Source of the DNA: Hetaerina americana
Lineage: Eukaryota > Arthropoda > Insecta > Odonata > Calopterygidae
NCBI GenBank assembly: GCA_022747635.1
Contig: JAKTNV010000003.1
Location: 97,984,454 to 98,048,453 of the forward strand
Length of the DNA: 64,000 nt
Direction: 5' to 3'
Of this stretch, positions 31,131 through 42,651 are shown piece by piece. The notes under the pieces are model-generated. The model ran no database searches, had not been told where the DNA came from, and saw nothing but the letters and a program-made list of their open reading frames with translations. Position 1 is the stretch's first letter. The number at the start of each line of letters is the position of its first letter. Both the position numbers and the translations under genes were made by a program.

Positions 31131-32300
31131 AAGGGTGCACGAAAATTTGAAGCACCCATCACCTTTTGGACTGCGTCCTAAAAATCGAACGCTCGGGACA
31201 CTGGAAAGTTATTCACCCAAGGCCTGTGTTTCCCTCTTCTTTCACTCACAACTTCCTCACACATTCAATTTTCCGGAACTTAAGAGTAATTTTTCAATCG
31301 CGCTAGCCTACGACTATCCCCAAGTTCAAAAACGTCTCACTGAGCCCCAATAATTTGTTATTCTCTTAATTGTTTTATACCTCAGAGGAAGAAGACTTGT
31401 TTGTCTTGGGGATGTCTTTGTTTGTCTTTGTTTCTCTTGGGGATGCACAAGATGCGTAATACTGTACAAATCCTACACAGAAAATACTCGTGAAATTCAT
31501 AAAAATTTAGCAATGCTGCCAATCGATTTGATGGAGGCCGTCTCCAAAAGACCTCGAAGTCCTTGCTAGTTTACCGTTGAGAGTTGGAAGACATTAATGG
31601 CCAAGTGAATGGACTGCCGTGGTATCTATATCCCACGCCAACACGAATGCGTCACTGAATCTGTAGTTTAGGTAGCAATCATCAATTAAAAAGATGAGTA
31701 TAATATAATGAAAGTGTATTTTTATGTACTTACAGATTGAGTTATGCGAAATCGTAAGTTAATTGTCGAAAATCGGAAATTACATGTGATTGGGAATTAA
31801 ACTTCATACCCATCTTCAAAGCTTCTTCCAGAAAGATACTTAAGAATTTAAACGGCCTTCAGAGCGTTTTTGTACATTTTCAAGTTTGTTAGCCGTTTTT
31901 ATTGAATTTATCCATAAAGAAAATCTGAAATTACTAAAATATGCTTAAGTCTAAAATAACTGCAATTCTTACTACCCATTTTCACCGATGAAAAAACACT
32001 TTCACCAATGGCAAACATGTGATTACCAAGTACCCTTTGAAAGACCTTTTTAACCCTGCCTCAGTCGTTGCATAAAATTATTCATGATGGTTTTTTGCAT
32101 AAGCGATATTAGCAAAACGGAACGATTAAGATAAACGGGAGTTCTCCGAGGTAGTTCCTAGTTAGCGAGGTGAAGTCCCTTTTAAAATCGTGAATAATCA
32201 GTCGCCGGCTTCACTGTTTTCCATTCCTCAATTACAAGGTGGATTCCATAAATATTCCATTTCACTTGTCGCGCCGTGCCGTAACTCACTGCGGGCAGTA
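31131..32300. other. AT-rich stretch with a short duplicated word
   Basis: TTTGTCTTGGGGATG at 31400-31414 recurs with one change at 31431-31445, with TGTCTTTG repeats between. Nothing else was recognised. Confidence 0.45.
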
Positions 32301-33110
32301 AATTTAATTCCATGATTTATGGACGTGGTGTGTTAAGGGGGTTTGGCCGTCCGGGGAGAGAGTGGCGACTGGACGGAGGGGCTAGAGAAGGGGGTGAGAT
32401 CAGCAGGAGGAGGAGAAGGATTTTTAAAAAGATACCCGAAGGAAAGCCAAAGCACACAAAAAAGATAAAAATAACGCCTGATACACGGAGAGGTGGGTAC
32501 CTGCTTACACGACGACTGAAAAAACCAGACCGAGAGAGAGAGAACCAGCGAAAGAGAGAGATCCTACGGCAAGATTTATACAACATGCACCCATGGAGGC
32601 ATAGCAATACGTGTGCGTGATCAATTTGAAGGCGTTGCGGCGCTCATACCGTGGCAGGACTGTGCCTTTTAGCAGAATGAAAAGATGTCGAGCGGGTGGG
32701 TAGGGGTGAGGGAGAGTGTGGTTGGGCGTTAGGTGGGGGTGGGATCTGAAGGATTCGCCGATGAGGCGGAAATCCAAATCGGGGGGGGGGAGGGAAATGT
32801 GAGAGGGTGGTGAGTGGGAAGGGGATGTTTCTGAGGTTTGAGTTCGTTGGTGGGAGGGGGGATTGCTGCAGAATGACTGCGGGGAGTAAGAGGGGATGGG
32901 GCGTTTGGTGCGGGAGGAACTGGGAGGTGATTATGTGGCGATCAATCTGAGATGAGTCGAGCATGCTCGCTTCGTCTCCCCGGTCTCTAATGTTAAATCC
33001 GCTTGAGTTCTCCCGGGATCATTAGCAAAATAACAACTTACAGATAGCATGGGAAAAAGCCGAGCACGAAACACAAACGTACGTGGTAGACTCGAGATCC
33101 TCCGGTGAAA
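32301..33110. other. Purine-rich island
   Basis: G/A-rich on the plus strand, with a run of ten G at 32781-32790 and many GGTGGG/GGGAGG words. The opposite strand yields Ser/Pro/His-rich frames of 90-106 codons that are not supported as genes. Composition becomes balanced after about 32940. Confidence 0.5.
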
Positions 33111-35450
33111 CATGCTCGTAAATAATCCATTTAGTCGATCGACATAAATACATGATGCAATGTTAGAATTCTATCTCAAGGGAAAAGGAGAATTATTTCT
33201 CTTGATGGCTATTTCATAAATCATGCATATTTACTCGATGCCATATTCGATGACATTGCTTGCAAATTTATGTGACTGCAAGTAGGTGTATTCCATTTAT
33301 TTTTTATATGCGGCTTTTTATGTGTTGTAAATGCACGCTCAAGCTTGTAGAATTAAAGATACACTAATTAGATACTTATTTATAACTCACCTTTACATAT
33401 TAAATGATTAATTAAACTTTATTTGGCTCATTATTTATTTTAGGAATAAAGAAAAATTGAAGCTTTGTGACATCGAGACCCAGTTTCTAAATAATGTTAA
33501 TCAGTTGGTGCCAATCGTTTCATACGGTTATGTTAGTTATGAAAAGTTATACTTGTTTTTAAAAAGAACTACTGATAAGAGATGAAAATATGATATTTGA
33601 GGAAAAATGTGAGATATACAAATAAATTACGAATGCAAGATGAGGGATTTAAAAACACTCAACGTTTACATTTTCACTTCAGTTTTATTTTGGTTTAGTT
33701 TGTAAAGGTATTTCTTCAGTTAAATAAATGAAAATTAACTGGTGAATGCTAACAAAATGTTTGAAATTGTGCGGGGAGAAAACTGGAAATTAATTTAACA
33801 GGTAGCAAATTTTGGGAATTTTCGGAAAAATTTGACTCCGCAGTAGGTTGTCATTCTCGAAGCACAGCACCTTTTACACTTTCATATGAACAATATTGTG
33901 AATGACATTCTTCAAGGAAGGCTTGAGCGGCTCTCTTCTCAAAGCATTGTACCTTGAGGCATACGCAACCCATCAGTTCCTCTGGAATTTTTTTCTCTGG
34001 GGCCTTCCAAATCCTTTGCTCACTTCAGTCGCCTCGACCGGCGACCTTAGAATTTTTGGGAGGACATCGCCTCCACCGGCTGGCCAGTGAGGATAATAAG
34101 AATTCCTTTTCCCCCTTTTTCTATCCCAGGCATCCCTTCCACGGACCCTTCAAAACGTTGGCCTCCTATTCTTTTTTTACGGCCCAAAGACTTCACCCCG
34201 TTACGTGTCTTTGAGCTCTACCCTTGAGCGCCGGGCGATAGGCAATAGGGGAGAGTCGGTCCTCTTAACTGTGTGGGTGAGGTCAAGCCCATCTCTTCCC
34301 CGTTCGCTCCTCTTTCCTCTTGCAAAATATTTTTTACCTAACCTTTGCAGACCTCGGCACAAAGCAGTGACGACCGTAAAGATTACACAACTGAACAGTG
34401 GGCTTTCGGACATGTCTCTTCTTTTAGGGAGACGTACGGGAAAAATTGCGAGGTTGAGGAAGAAACCATTTTTTAAGAAAAGGTCTCACAGTTCTACCTG
34501 AATTTTTTTTCCATGACCTTCAGAGGAAGAGTTGGGCTCTTAAACTTCCGTTATTTTTAGACTTTTTTCGAGTAAGATAAAGTAGAGGTTGACCATGAGT
34601 TCCCGTTGTATGAAGTAAAGGCTGAAGTTTAAAACGGGGAATTTCAGACTCTACGCAGTGTAACAAGTAATTATGAGTAATTAATTGATTATTGCAATAC
34701 TTAACATACTATGTAACATTCAATAATAATCTGTAGTAAAAGTCTGTCTCCATGAAAAGCCTTCATGCATTTGAAAATCAAAGATTCGAGTCGGAAGTTG
34801 TCATTCCTTGCGTAATCGTATGGTTTCCCCTGAGGTTCCTGTGAGGAGATAGTCGCACCACATTATATATTTGGTGTGCTTATACAAAGAAGTTTATGCA
34901 CCCTGGTACCCGTCGGTGAACAGTCGAGCTGTCCACGCTATCCCGTCTCCAATATGAATATATATTCTAAAGATAAAATTACTAGAACTTAATAAATAAA
35001 AATGCTTATGGGTAGACATTAAATTCCAATGGTGTATGTAAATAGTGAAAGCGTCAACAACATGAAAAAATAAACGAATAGCTAAATGCTCTCAGAGATC
35101 AAAAGATTGGTACAAGCTTTAGCATGCGAGTTCAATTTTAAAAGTGATAATATGGTAATAGTTCTGGTGATAAATCTTTTAGATTTTATGCAGCCCGGAG
35201 AAAAAATTTAAATTTTCACAATTTAAGAAATGCATTTTTATAATTATATACACACGCACAAACATATGTTTATCTAAAAATACATATATGTGCACACACA
35301 ATTTTAGTAACTTGTTATGAGAACACTTAATTGCAATGTTCGAGATTTGAACTGGGCAGACATTTCATTCGACTTATCTCTTATTGCATCTGCTTGGTCC
35401 ATTCATGCAGGATATGTAAGCCAAAATCAGGAAAAGGAAATCCTACATAA
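33111..35450. other. AT-rich flanking a mid-GC patch; nothing recognised
   Basis: AT-rich to about 33890, mid-GC from 33891 to 34600 with frames of 62-98 codons on both strands, then AT-rich. None of the products is recognisable. Confidence 0.4.
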
Positions 35451-35812
35451 CCCTCTTCGATGGTTAATTGGGTCATCGGTTTAATTCAGATAAGCCACGG
35501 CAAGTCGTTGCGAATGGACTCGTATTATTAAACCTTTCCGAATCGTGTCCCAGCGAATACGCAATATCTGCGCTAGTATTTCCCGGCGGGCGAGACAATT
35601 CATCCTTCATTCCTCACGATGAGCCCACAAAGACGCGAGCGAACGATGGCACGCGAGGGCACGTCCGCAAATCACGCGTTATGGGCCCGCAGCGTCATCA
35701 TCGCCGCGCAGCTGCGGTAGCGGCTCGACTGATGATGACCAATGTGATACAGGTTTTGGCTGGTGATGGTTCTCGGATGCAATGGCGGACGATGAGTCCC
35801 CTAAATTTGTAA
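35451..35812 (+). other. GC patch with a 114-codon frame of unknown nature
   Basis: The frame 35468-35812 differs from most others here in having balanced base use and no single-residue bias. It has an Arg/Ala-rich centre and no domain or membrane segment that I recognise. ATGGCGG occurs at 35782-35788 near its end. The 5' context shows no promoter. It could be a real small gene or an exon, but chance is not excluded. Confidence 0.15.
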
Positions 35813-38015
35813 ATTTACTCGAAACATTTATTCATGGCAATAGATTCTGTTTGTTGTCAAATGAGGCATCCTCATCAAGGAGGCTAAATATATGTATGCA
35901 AAAATTAAACGAGAAAGTAAATTTCTAAGCGAATGTGGCCAAGGTACCGCCGGTAACGAAATATTTAAAAAAATATTTTTGCACTATCTTGATGCAATAA
36001 ATATTATAATCAACAGAAACAACACAAAATGTATTCATTCTAATATTTTAGAATATAAAGAAATAATTTGAAAAACAATCCATTCAACTTCATTATAGAT
36101 TTATTAAAGTGATGAAAAGTTCACACGGATAAATTTATGCTTACATATGAAAAATGTAATTTTAACTTCAATATTATTGCAACCTCATTGAACAGTCAAG
36201 CAAATACTTGCAATCTACATGTTATGCCTTTTGTAATTTTTTAAACAGGATAGGATTAATTTCCTTCACTTCGATTGGGTTCAACTTCGTTTTTTTATTA
36301 TATTTTTTTATAATGAACCTTTACAATATTCCAAGGGTGATAACTTCGAATCTAACTCATCATATTCCTGTCTATACATTTCATGTTGAAAAATGTTAAA
36401 ATACTAGTGTTTTATATAATACTACAACTTGAAAGTTTAAGTTGCTTTAATGTTTTTTGGCAAAAAAATAAAAATTAAATGTATTTATTCAAAGATTTAA
36501 ATCGTTTATACAAACGAACTTAGTTCAAAGTTCTCATGCAATTCAAATGCATTGACTATTTTTAATTTTAATACTCATTTATTAATAGTTAATGGTTATC
36601 TTAGTGTATTATACTGCCTAGTAAATGGATAATTATTTAATGGCTTCAAATGTTAACCGGAGCAATCATGTAAGTAACATCGATGTGACCTGGTCATAAG
36701 TATCTAATGAATTGTTTATTACTTGAGTTTCATTATTATATTTTTACCTTTACCCCAAACAACAATATGTCTGTTATTCAGGCTAGAGGGGCATGAGTGC
36801 ATTACTTTTGTAAATTAGTTCATGTAGTATTTTCGTTTTTATAAATTTTTAACCGTTGAATTCTCATAACTTGCGAAAAAAAATTCAAGCAATCTTAACT
36901 ATTCATATATCAATAATATTTAATTATTTAGAACCTCCCAAAAAAATGTGTCATTACATCTCAGAAATATTTTTTTACATATCTTTTCAGTGTTACATAT
37001 AGAGCAATCAAATGCGCTTTTTTCATTTATTAAAATTGCACATCCGTGAGTTATATTCTACTATTACAAAAATGCGAAATAAAATTATCTAGATGCTATG
37101 CTATTTGTTACAAAATAGAAAGGACACTTGCTACTAACAAATGACAATTTATATTTTTTTAATATCACCAAAGGCATCATAAAGTAATATTGGTGACATC
37201 TTATAATCCCTTATGAGATGGGTATTACGTTAAAAATTCCATTGGCATAAAAAATTTGGGCTAAAATTTGATTGCTTATTTAATGCAAATAATGAGTAAT
37301 AACGCAAAAGACCTAAAATACGTTCAAATATTACCGTCCGAACATGACCACTCTGGACTCACTCAAGTTTCTCACTTGAGCCCTGTCTTGCAGTGAAATA
37401 TTACGCAATGGAAATATGTTATCAAGAATTTTTAAAATCTGAATACTCGAATTTTAAAATGAGTACTGCCTACGTACTTCTCAACTAGCAACTTATTTCT
37501 TGAGAAACTATATCATTAAAAGTTCCAATATTTTATAATCAGTCTTAGTCTCTACTCTAATATGACAGAGCTAGATGTCAATGCACTTGATTCATTTGTC
37601 CACCTTGCGCCCATCCTTATTTCCCCAACAAGTTTTCAAATATTTCATCCTTTCTCATCGGGAATTCCCACGTTACATATTTATTGTTCACTCTATTTGT
37701 TTAAATCATTCTCTTCCAAGGTAGTGTCCTAATGTATTAATACATTTTATTACCTCCAGCTAACCTTTTTTTAAATTTAGATAATTTAGTCTAGAATTAA
37801 TGAGTAATTAAAATCCCCTATCTCCCTCTGACCTAAACTGTATCTTTTCCTACAATTCCTTGTATCTTTGTTGCTAATCCCCACCCCTGGCTTTTCTTGC
37901 TCTGTCTCTCTTGAATTCTTTCTGGGTTGTGAAGGGCGGGTCGGGGGCGTTGCTGTACACCTATGCTTACTTGAGTCTTGAGGGAATGTCTGTTGTCCCT
38001 CCTCCCTCTCCACAG
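35813..38015. other. AT-rich stretch; nothing recognised until 37900
   Basis: AT-rich with dense stops to about 37880. From there GC rises into the candidate exon that follows. Confidence 0.45.
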
Positions 38016-38144
38016 TCTCGCATTGCTCTCCTCCCGGCAGACGGACCCCCGCCGGTCGCCCCGTTCCTCCCCATACACGTAAGGAATGATGAATACCGCG
38101 ACGCGCCGCACGACTACTCGCTGTATTCACGCCCGCCTGGGCCG
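38016..38144 (+). CDS. Candidate internal coding exon (unrecognised protein)
   Basis: The exon is preceded by a pyrimidine tract ending in CTCTCCACAG and followed by the strong donor GTGAGT at 38145. It is 129 bases, 43 codons, phase 0 at both ends. The product begins SRIALLPADGPPPVAPF, and its last 20 residues are NDEYRDAPHDYSLYSRPPGP. It is Pro- and Tyr-rich, hydrophilic and without Cys, as in a linker or a cytoplasmic tail. Third positions are mostly G or C. A second acceptor-like CCGGCAG ends at 38040 and an alternative donor GTAAGG lies at 38079. A minus-strand frame of 146 codons overlaps but shows no splice context. I do not recognise the family. Confidence 0.35.
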
Positions 38145-39442
38145 GTGAGTTTACGAGCGGGCGTGAAAAAAGAGCATGCGTGCTTTTGTGTGCGAGTGCG
38201 TGCCTACGTACGTATTCACGTGTCACATACCAAACAACCCCTGCACCACAGGCCTGCAGGTTGAAAGCTTACGAAAATTTAAGGCAAGATGCGTGAAGCA
38301 CGATCGGAAAAACTAAGCAGTATAGTGAGAATCAAAAAGGGGAATCATTCGTTGTTAAGAAAAAAGCTTTCTTGGTGATTCAAATTTCGAATTACAAAAT
38401 GTGCTTACCTAATTATTACAATATGTCCTTACATAAAGGTGAATGGTTGTAAAATTTAGCCGCCATAAAATATTTACAAATTCTTAATTGATCTCTTTTA
38501 CAAGTATAATAAGTTCACCTTAATAAATAAAGCAACATTCCTTAGCTCACAATCGCTAAATACGACCGATCGCTGGAACGGTTGTGATTGTGTGCGTTGG
38601 AATGTTGAGCAAATTCAACTTCATTTAGCACATGTGACAATATACCTGAGTGAGTCTTCGGATCAATATATAATAACCTATTAGGAACAAATAAAAACCC
38701 TTGTGAAACATATGAGTTGGAAATAAAAGCTAATTTGTCATTATTGAAATATAAAAACACCATTATTAATAGTAAATAACTTTTCACTAGAAAAATGAAA
38801 ATGCAATAAATTAATTCAAAATAGATTTTTACATTTTACGTCCGCATTTTAATAAAAACAAAGAGTTTCTAAATCTTCTTTAACTCGATCTAAAAATATT
38901 TCTGATTTAACTCTGGAGCAATAAAAATAATTCCCATATTAATAACTTAAATGAGATTAGGAGCTACTAGGTCAACACAGATAAAATTTACAAATTGAAA
39001 CATTAGATAATCACATGTCGTACATATGTCACTTAAATAAGGGGGAATAATTTTAACCCGGCATTATATGGCCTCGCATTATTATAATAAACCTTACCCT
39101 TAGACAATTATAACTAAATATGCCAATTGATGGGTATATTTTACCTTCGCCCCATCTGTTGCCTAATTGATGGAAAACTTTAGAGATAAATGTTATAATA
39201 AACCAAAAGCTTGACCATTACTTCTGAGCAATACTTTACCTATTATTGGTGTTAAAAGTAACTCTCTGTTTTATATATGGGAACTATTGCCATAATTTCA
39301 ACACTTCTTTTTTATTCTTAAAAGATATTTAAATTCAACAGAAGGCTAATGAGTCAAACATATTTTTTTCATTTTTAATAGCCTTTTTTCCGTTTAACAA
39401 CACATAGTATTAAGTAAAATACGTGAACGGTGCTGGATATCA
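38145..39442. other. AT-rich stretch; nothing recognised
   Basis: After a short GC-rich tail to about 38270 the sequence is AT-rich, with no repeat, exon or RNA recognised. Confidence 0.45.
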
Positions 39443-39660
39443 GGATAATGGGTAGCTAACGTACAGGCCTCACACCAAGAGGACCCAGGTTCAAATGCTA
39501 GAGACAACAAGCAATTTTCGGCGGTGTCCCAATCCCTATTTGAGGTGCTTTGCGCAGAGCACTTTGAGTAAATACGACGCCCGTCGGATGGGAAGTTAAA
39601 CCGAGAGACCCTAGCCGCCTTGTCTTGATGCCTTTCGACATCAGTAGATTAATGCCTCCG
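39443..39660 (+). repeat. SINE copy 3 (diverged, 3' part missing)
   Basis: The tRNA-like head and box B-like GGTTCAAATGC (near 39491) are followed by TTGAGGTGCTTTG and GTCGGATGGGAAGTTAAA. After ATTAATGCC the sequence no longer follows the family. The core is more diverged than in copies 1 and 2, suggesting an older copy or subfamily. Confidence 0.7.
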
Positions 39661-39740
39661 GTCAGTAGTCCAACGATCTACCCCTGGACTACCGCGACCA
39701 CAGATATACATAAATATTTGGATTGCAGTACATACAATAC

Positions 39741-39887
39741 AATATATAGATATATATATATATATATATACATATACATACATATACATATATATACATA
39801 TATATATAAACATATATATATATAAATATACATACATACATACATATACATATATATACATATATATATATACATATATATATAAAC

Positions 39888-39918
<31 letters not shown>

Positions 39919-39919
39919 G
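39741..39919. repeat. TA-rich microsatellite with CATA interruptions
   Basis: Long arrays of TA broken by ACATACAT and AAACAT units; no coding meaning. Confidence 0.95.
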
Positions 39920-40063
39920 ATTATTTCATCAACGTAACACGGAAGTGTTGAATAATAATTGGAAAAGCAACAGACAATACTGAAACACAAAAAGATCACT
40001 CACATGTTATTTCCTGATCATTTCGACGGAATTCTGCTCCGTCTTCATCGGAAGATATAGAAG

Positions 40064-40064
<1 letters not shown>
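39920..40064 (-). mobile_element. Retroelement-like fragment with hammerhead-like core
   Basis: About 145 bases lie between two TA microsatellites. The minus strand reads CCGATGA (40051-40045), one spare A, a perfect 6-bp stem GACGGA/TCCGTC (40043-40038 with 40030-40025) around a 7-base loop, then GAAA. This is the order of a hammerhead ribozyme core (CUGAUGA, stem II, GAAA), with C in place of the essential U. Hammerhead motifs are known in Penelope-like retroelement termini. The fragment has no open frame. Assignment to that class is inference. Confidence 0.35.
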
Positions 40065-40098
<34 letters not shown>

Positions 40099-40177
40099 TA
40101 TGAATATATTGTATGTATATATGCATATATATGTATGTGTGTATATATATATATACCTGTATATATATATACACATA
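40065..40177. repeat. TA-rich microsatellite
   Basis: Irregular TA array with ATGTATGTGTG units that runs up to the TA target site of the mariner element. Confidence 0.9.
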
Positions 40178-40179
40178 TA

Positions 40180-40932
40180 CGAGGGTCATCCGGAAAGTAG
40201 TACCCGTTCGTGAAATAAAGACACAAAAGTAAATATCAACAAACATAAAAAAATTTATTTGAAAGAGGATACTTTAAACTACTTCTCAACATAATCTCCA
40301 AGCAAATTAAGGCATTTGTCATAACGTGTGACAAGTTTCTGTATTCCTGCTGCATAGTCCTTCGCCGCCAGCTCATTGAGATACGCGAGGGACCCATCTT
40401 GCACAAATTTTTGCATAATGCAGATGGTGTTTAACAATTTCATGAACAATTGTTCGAGAAACATTGGGAAAATGCTCACAGATGTCATCAATTGTGACGC
40501 GCCGATCGTTCCTCACGAATTCGTCAACTGAGCTCACCAGTTGGTCTGTAATGACAGACGGTCTCCCCGAACGCTCATCGTCGTGTGTGTTCCCCCTCCC
40601 CATGTTGAAGTTGCGACACCACCGCCGAACAGACGACTCGTCCATTACATTGTCTCCATACACCTCCTTTAATTGGCGATGAATATCACATGGGCGAACG
40701 TTTCTTGCATTGAGGAATTTAATCACTGCCCTCACTTCACAACTGGCGGCGTTCTCAATTTTTTTAAACATTGTAAACAATCACAGAAACAACACAGGCA
40801 ATGCTAGCGTCACGCAACTTGGCTCAGAGAAGGCAGACAAGCCACTGAAGCTATCTGACCTCGTCCAGCGGCTACTCGCGTCGTCAGCACTTCATGCGGC
40901 ACGAACGGGTACTACTTTCCGGATGGCCCTCG
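40180..40932 (-). mobile_element. Mariner element, internally deleted (753 bp)
   Basis: Terminal inverted repeats of 33 bases at 40180-40212 and 40900-40932 differ at one position. TA dinucleotides at 40178-40179 and 40933-40934 fit the TA target duplication of Tc1/mariner elements. Coding sense is on the minus strand. Intact mariners are about 1.3 kb, so roughly 500-550 bases are missing. The near-identical ends suggest fairly recent mobilisation in trans by a full-length relative. Confidence 0.93.
40279..40780 (-). pseudogene. Mariner transposase remnant, catalytic domain deleted
   Basis: The N-terminal 135 codons (40780 to 40373) encode the paired helix-turn-helix DNA-binding region, with the linker motif GRPS at residues 72-75 and ARWVPR at 127-132. 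A deletion then joins a different frame, which carries the C-terminal end AGIQKLVTRYDKCLNLLGDY and stops at 40279. The whole DDD catalytic domain is gone, so the product cannot transpose DNA. The start is the ATG at 40780. A protein able to bind the ends could still be made from the first frame, but this is speculation. Confidence 0.9.
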
Positions 40933-40940
40933 TATATGTA

Positions 40941-41146
40941 TATATTTGGGTTGAGGTATGGTGCTTTGTGGGTTAGTTAGTACGCCTTCCGTCGGATGGG
41001 ACGTTAAGCTGGTGATCCTTAGACTCATCACGTTAAGAGTGGGCTAATGCAAACGCCGGGTTTCCCTCCACCCCTCACCCTTTGGTATTCATCCCCACGG
41101 TCCAAATGACCTCAAAAGTCGGTTTCCTCCCCTAAAAATTGCAACT
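40941..41146 (+). repeat. SINE copy 4 (5'-truncated)
   Basis: Begins abruptly in the GGTGCTTTGTGGG block, lacks the tRNA-like head, and then follows the family through GTCGGATGGGACGTTAAGCT, GGGCTAATGC, AACGCCGGGTTTC and CCTCCCCTAAAAATTGC. It starts within ten bases of the mariner target site. Confidence 0.8.
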
Positions 41147-42420
41147 GACAATTTACCACACCATAATTATATCTAATATAGTTATGCTTAAGACTATGCT
41201 ATTAACATTTTGATGAAAATACCCAATTAATATTGCAATTATCCAAAAAAGTCTTCAGTTAATTTCCGGAGAGAATGGGCAAACTTGTTACAGTGCTTCC
41301 GGTGACGGTATAAAAGGTCGGAAATTAGGGTTAAAATCTAGAAATTATTAATTGTTTGAGGCGCCCATGCTCCTCATATCCTTTCAGATTTACATTTATT
41401 CTCGACGCTGGAATTTTTTTCTTATAACCATAATTGACACTTTTAATTGAAATTCTTTGGTAGCAACTTTTTGCTCGCAGGAAAAAAGTACCTTGTTCAA
41501 TGAGCGCCTCGCGTAACTATCGAATGGCGTAATCCAGTTGTTCTTTTGAGAACTTCAAAGAGAATATTTGGTATGCATATATGCAATGAGGATATGTGCC
41601 AAATCACAATGTGCTATGCGTTAACACGACGCCCGAAACGAGTGCTTATTCAACGAGAACGACTTAACAAAGGCACCTAGTTATACTGTAAATCAAAAGA
41701 ATGCCCTACTTGGTATGTGGGTACCTTTTCTGAAGTCAGGTACAATTGAGGACTATTTAAAATCTACTGCGAGAAAAAACTTGATATACTCACTTTAAGG
41801 TCACAATTTTTTAGTGAAATTAAAATAGATCTTTTATGTGTGCAGAAAATGGCAAGTCTCGAAAATACCAAAAAGTATATTGCTGGCTACAATATTGGTC
41901 TGATGTCACTTTGGCATATAAAGATGAAAGCAATGATAATTTATTTAATAGCAAAATAAAATGAAATTAAATAACTACTCCATAAAGATATTATATTGAT
42001 GTATCTGCACTAAATCATCCCTGTTTAAGCATTTGACCGAAGACATCAGTAGAATACCAGTTTTAGATGCATACATGCAAAGAAATAGAAGAGTTGAATC
42101 GTGCAAAATATATCAAATCATTTTTGTTTGAGGCGAAAGGGTTATCGTGACAACTAAGGAGTTCGACTATTTCAAAGGCGTTAAAACACACTCGTGGGTT
42201 CGAAAAAAATTGGAATTATTTTATTCCGTTGATGTGAAATGGACGGGCCACTCCCGTACACATGAAACGTATGACTGCAACCGAGTGAAAAAAAACCTTG
42301 GGAAGAGAGCAAAAATTTCACATTCGGAAAGCATGAATAATTGGCCAATCAAGTCATTCCGTTATTCCAAACGCTCAAATAATTCCTCCCTTGGTATAAA
42401 ACCTTGGCTTGATTAAAAGC
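41147..42420. other. AT-rich stretch with one TATA-like box
   Basis: No exon or repeat was recognised. An 89-codon frame (42147-42416) has no recognisable features. Confidence 0.4.
41309..41317 (+). promoter_or_regulatory. TATA-like box
   Basis: TATAAAAGG in a locally GC-richer context (CCGGTGACGG upstream). No initiator or gene was recognised downstream. Confidence 0.2.
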
Positions 42421-42612
42421 AGTAACTGCCCAACTCTCCGGCATGAACGTCCTGGGCATGTCAAACACGTCGCATCGTCCTCCCCTATGGCGCCGCGACT
42501 GGCGCAGTGTGCATTTCTTTCATTTCCTCTTCGCCTTTGTTGCTTTCCGTGCACATGAGAGCGGGGGAGGCGGCCTCGGTGTCGCGGGGCTGGTGGCGTG
42601 CGCAGCAGTTCT

Positions 42613-42651
42613 GGGGGAGGGGGCTGGATGTGGGGGGGATTGAAGTGGGGG
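42613..42651 (+). other. Potential G-quadruplex
   Basis: Several runs of five to seven G within 39 bases, with spacers of 1 to 8 bases. This satisfies the usual pattern for a DNA or RNA G-quadruplex. Confidence 0.5.

Noticed and set aside
30338..31162. 274-codon minus-strand open frame
   Set aside because: It reads the pyrimidine strand, where stop codons are rare because they need purines. The product is Ser/Pro/Leu/Arg-rich with no domain, and frames on the other strand overlap it.
39443..41146. One SINE split by later insertions
   Set aside because: Copies 3 and 4 both contain the GTCGGATGGGA core, so they cannot be two halves of one copy.
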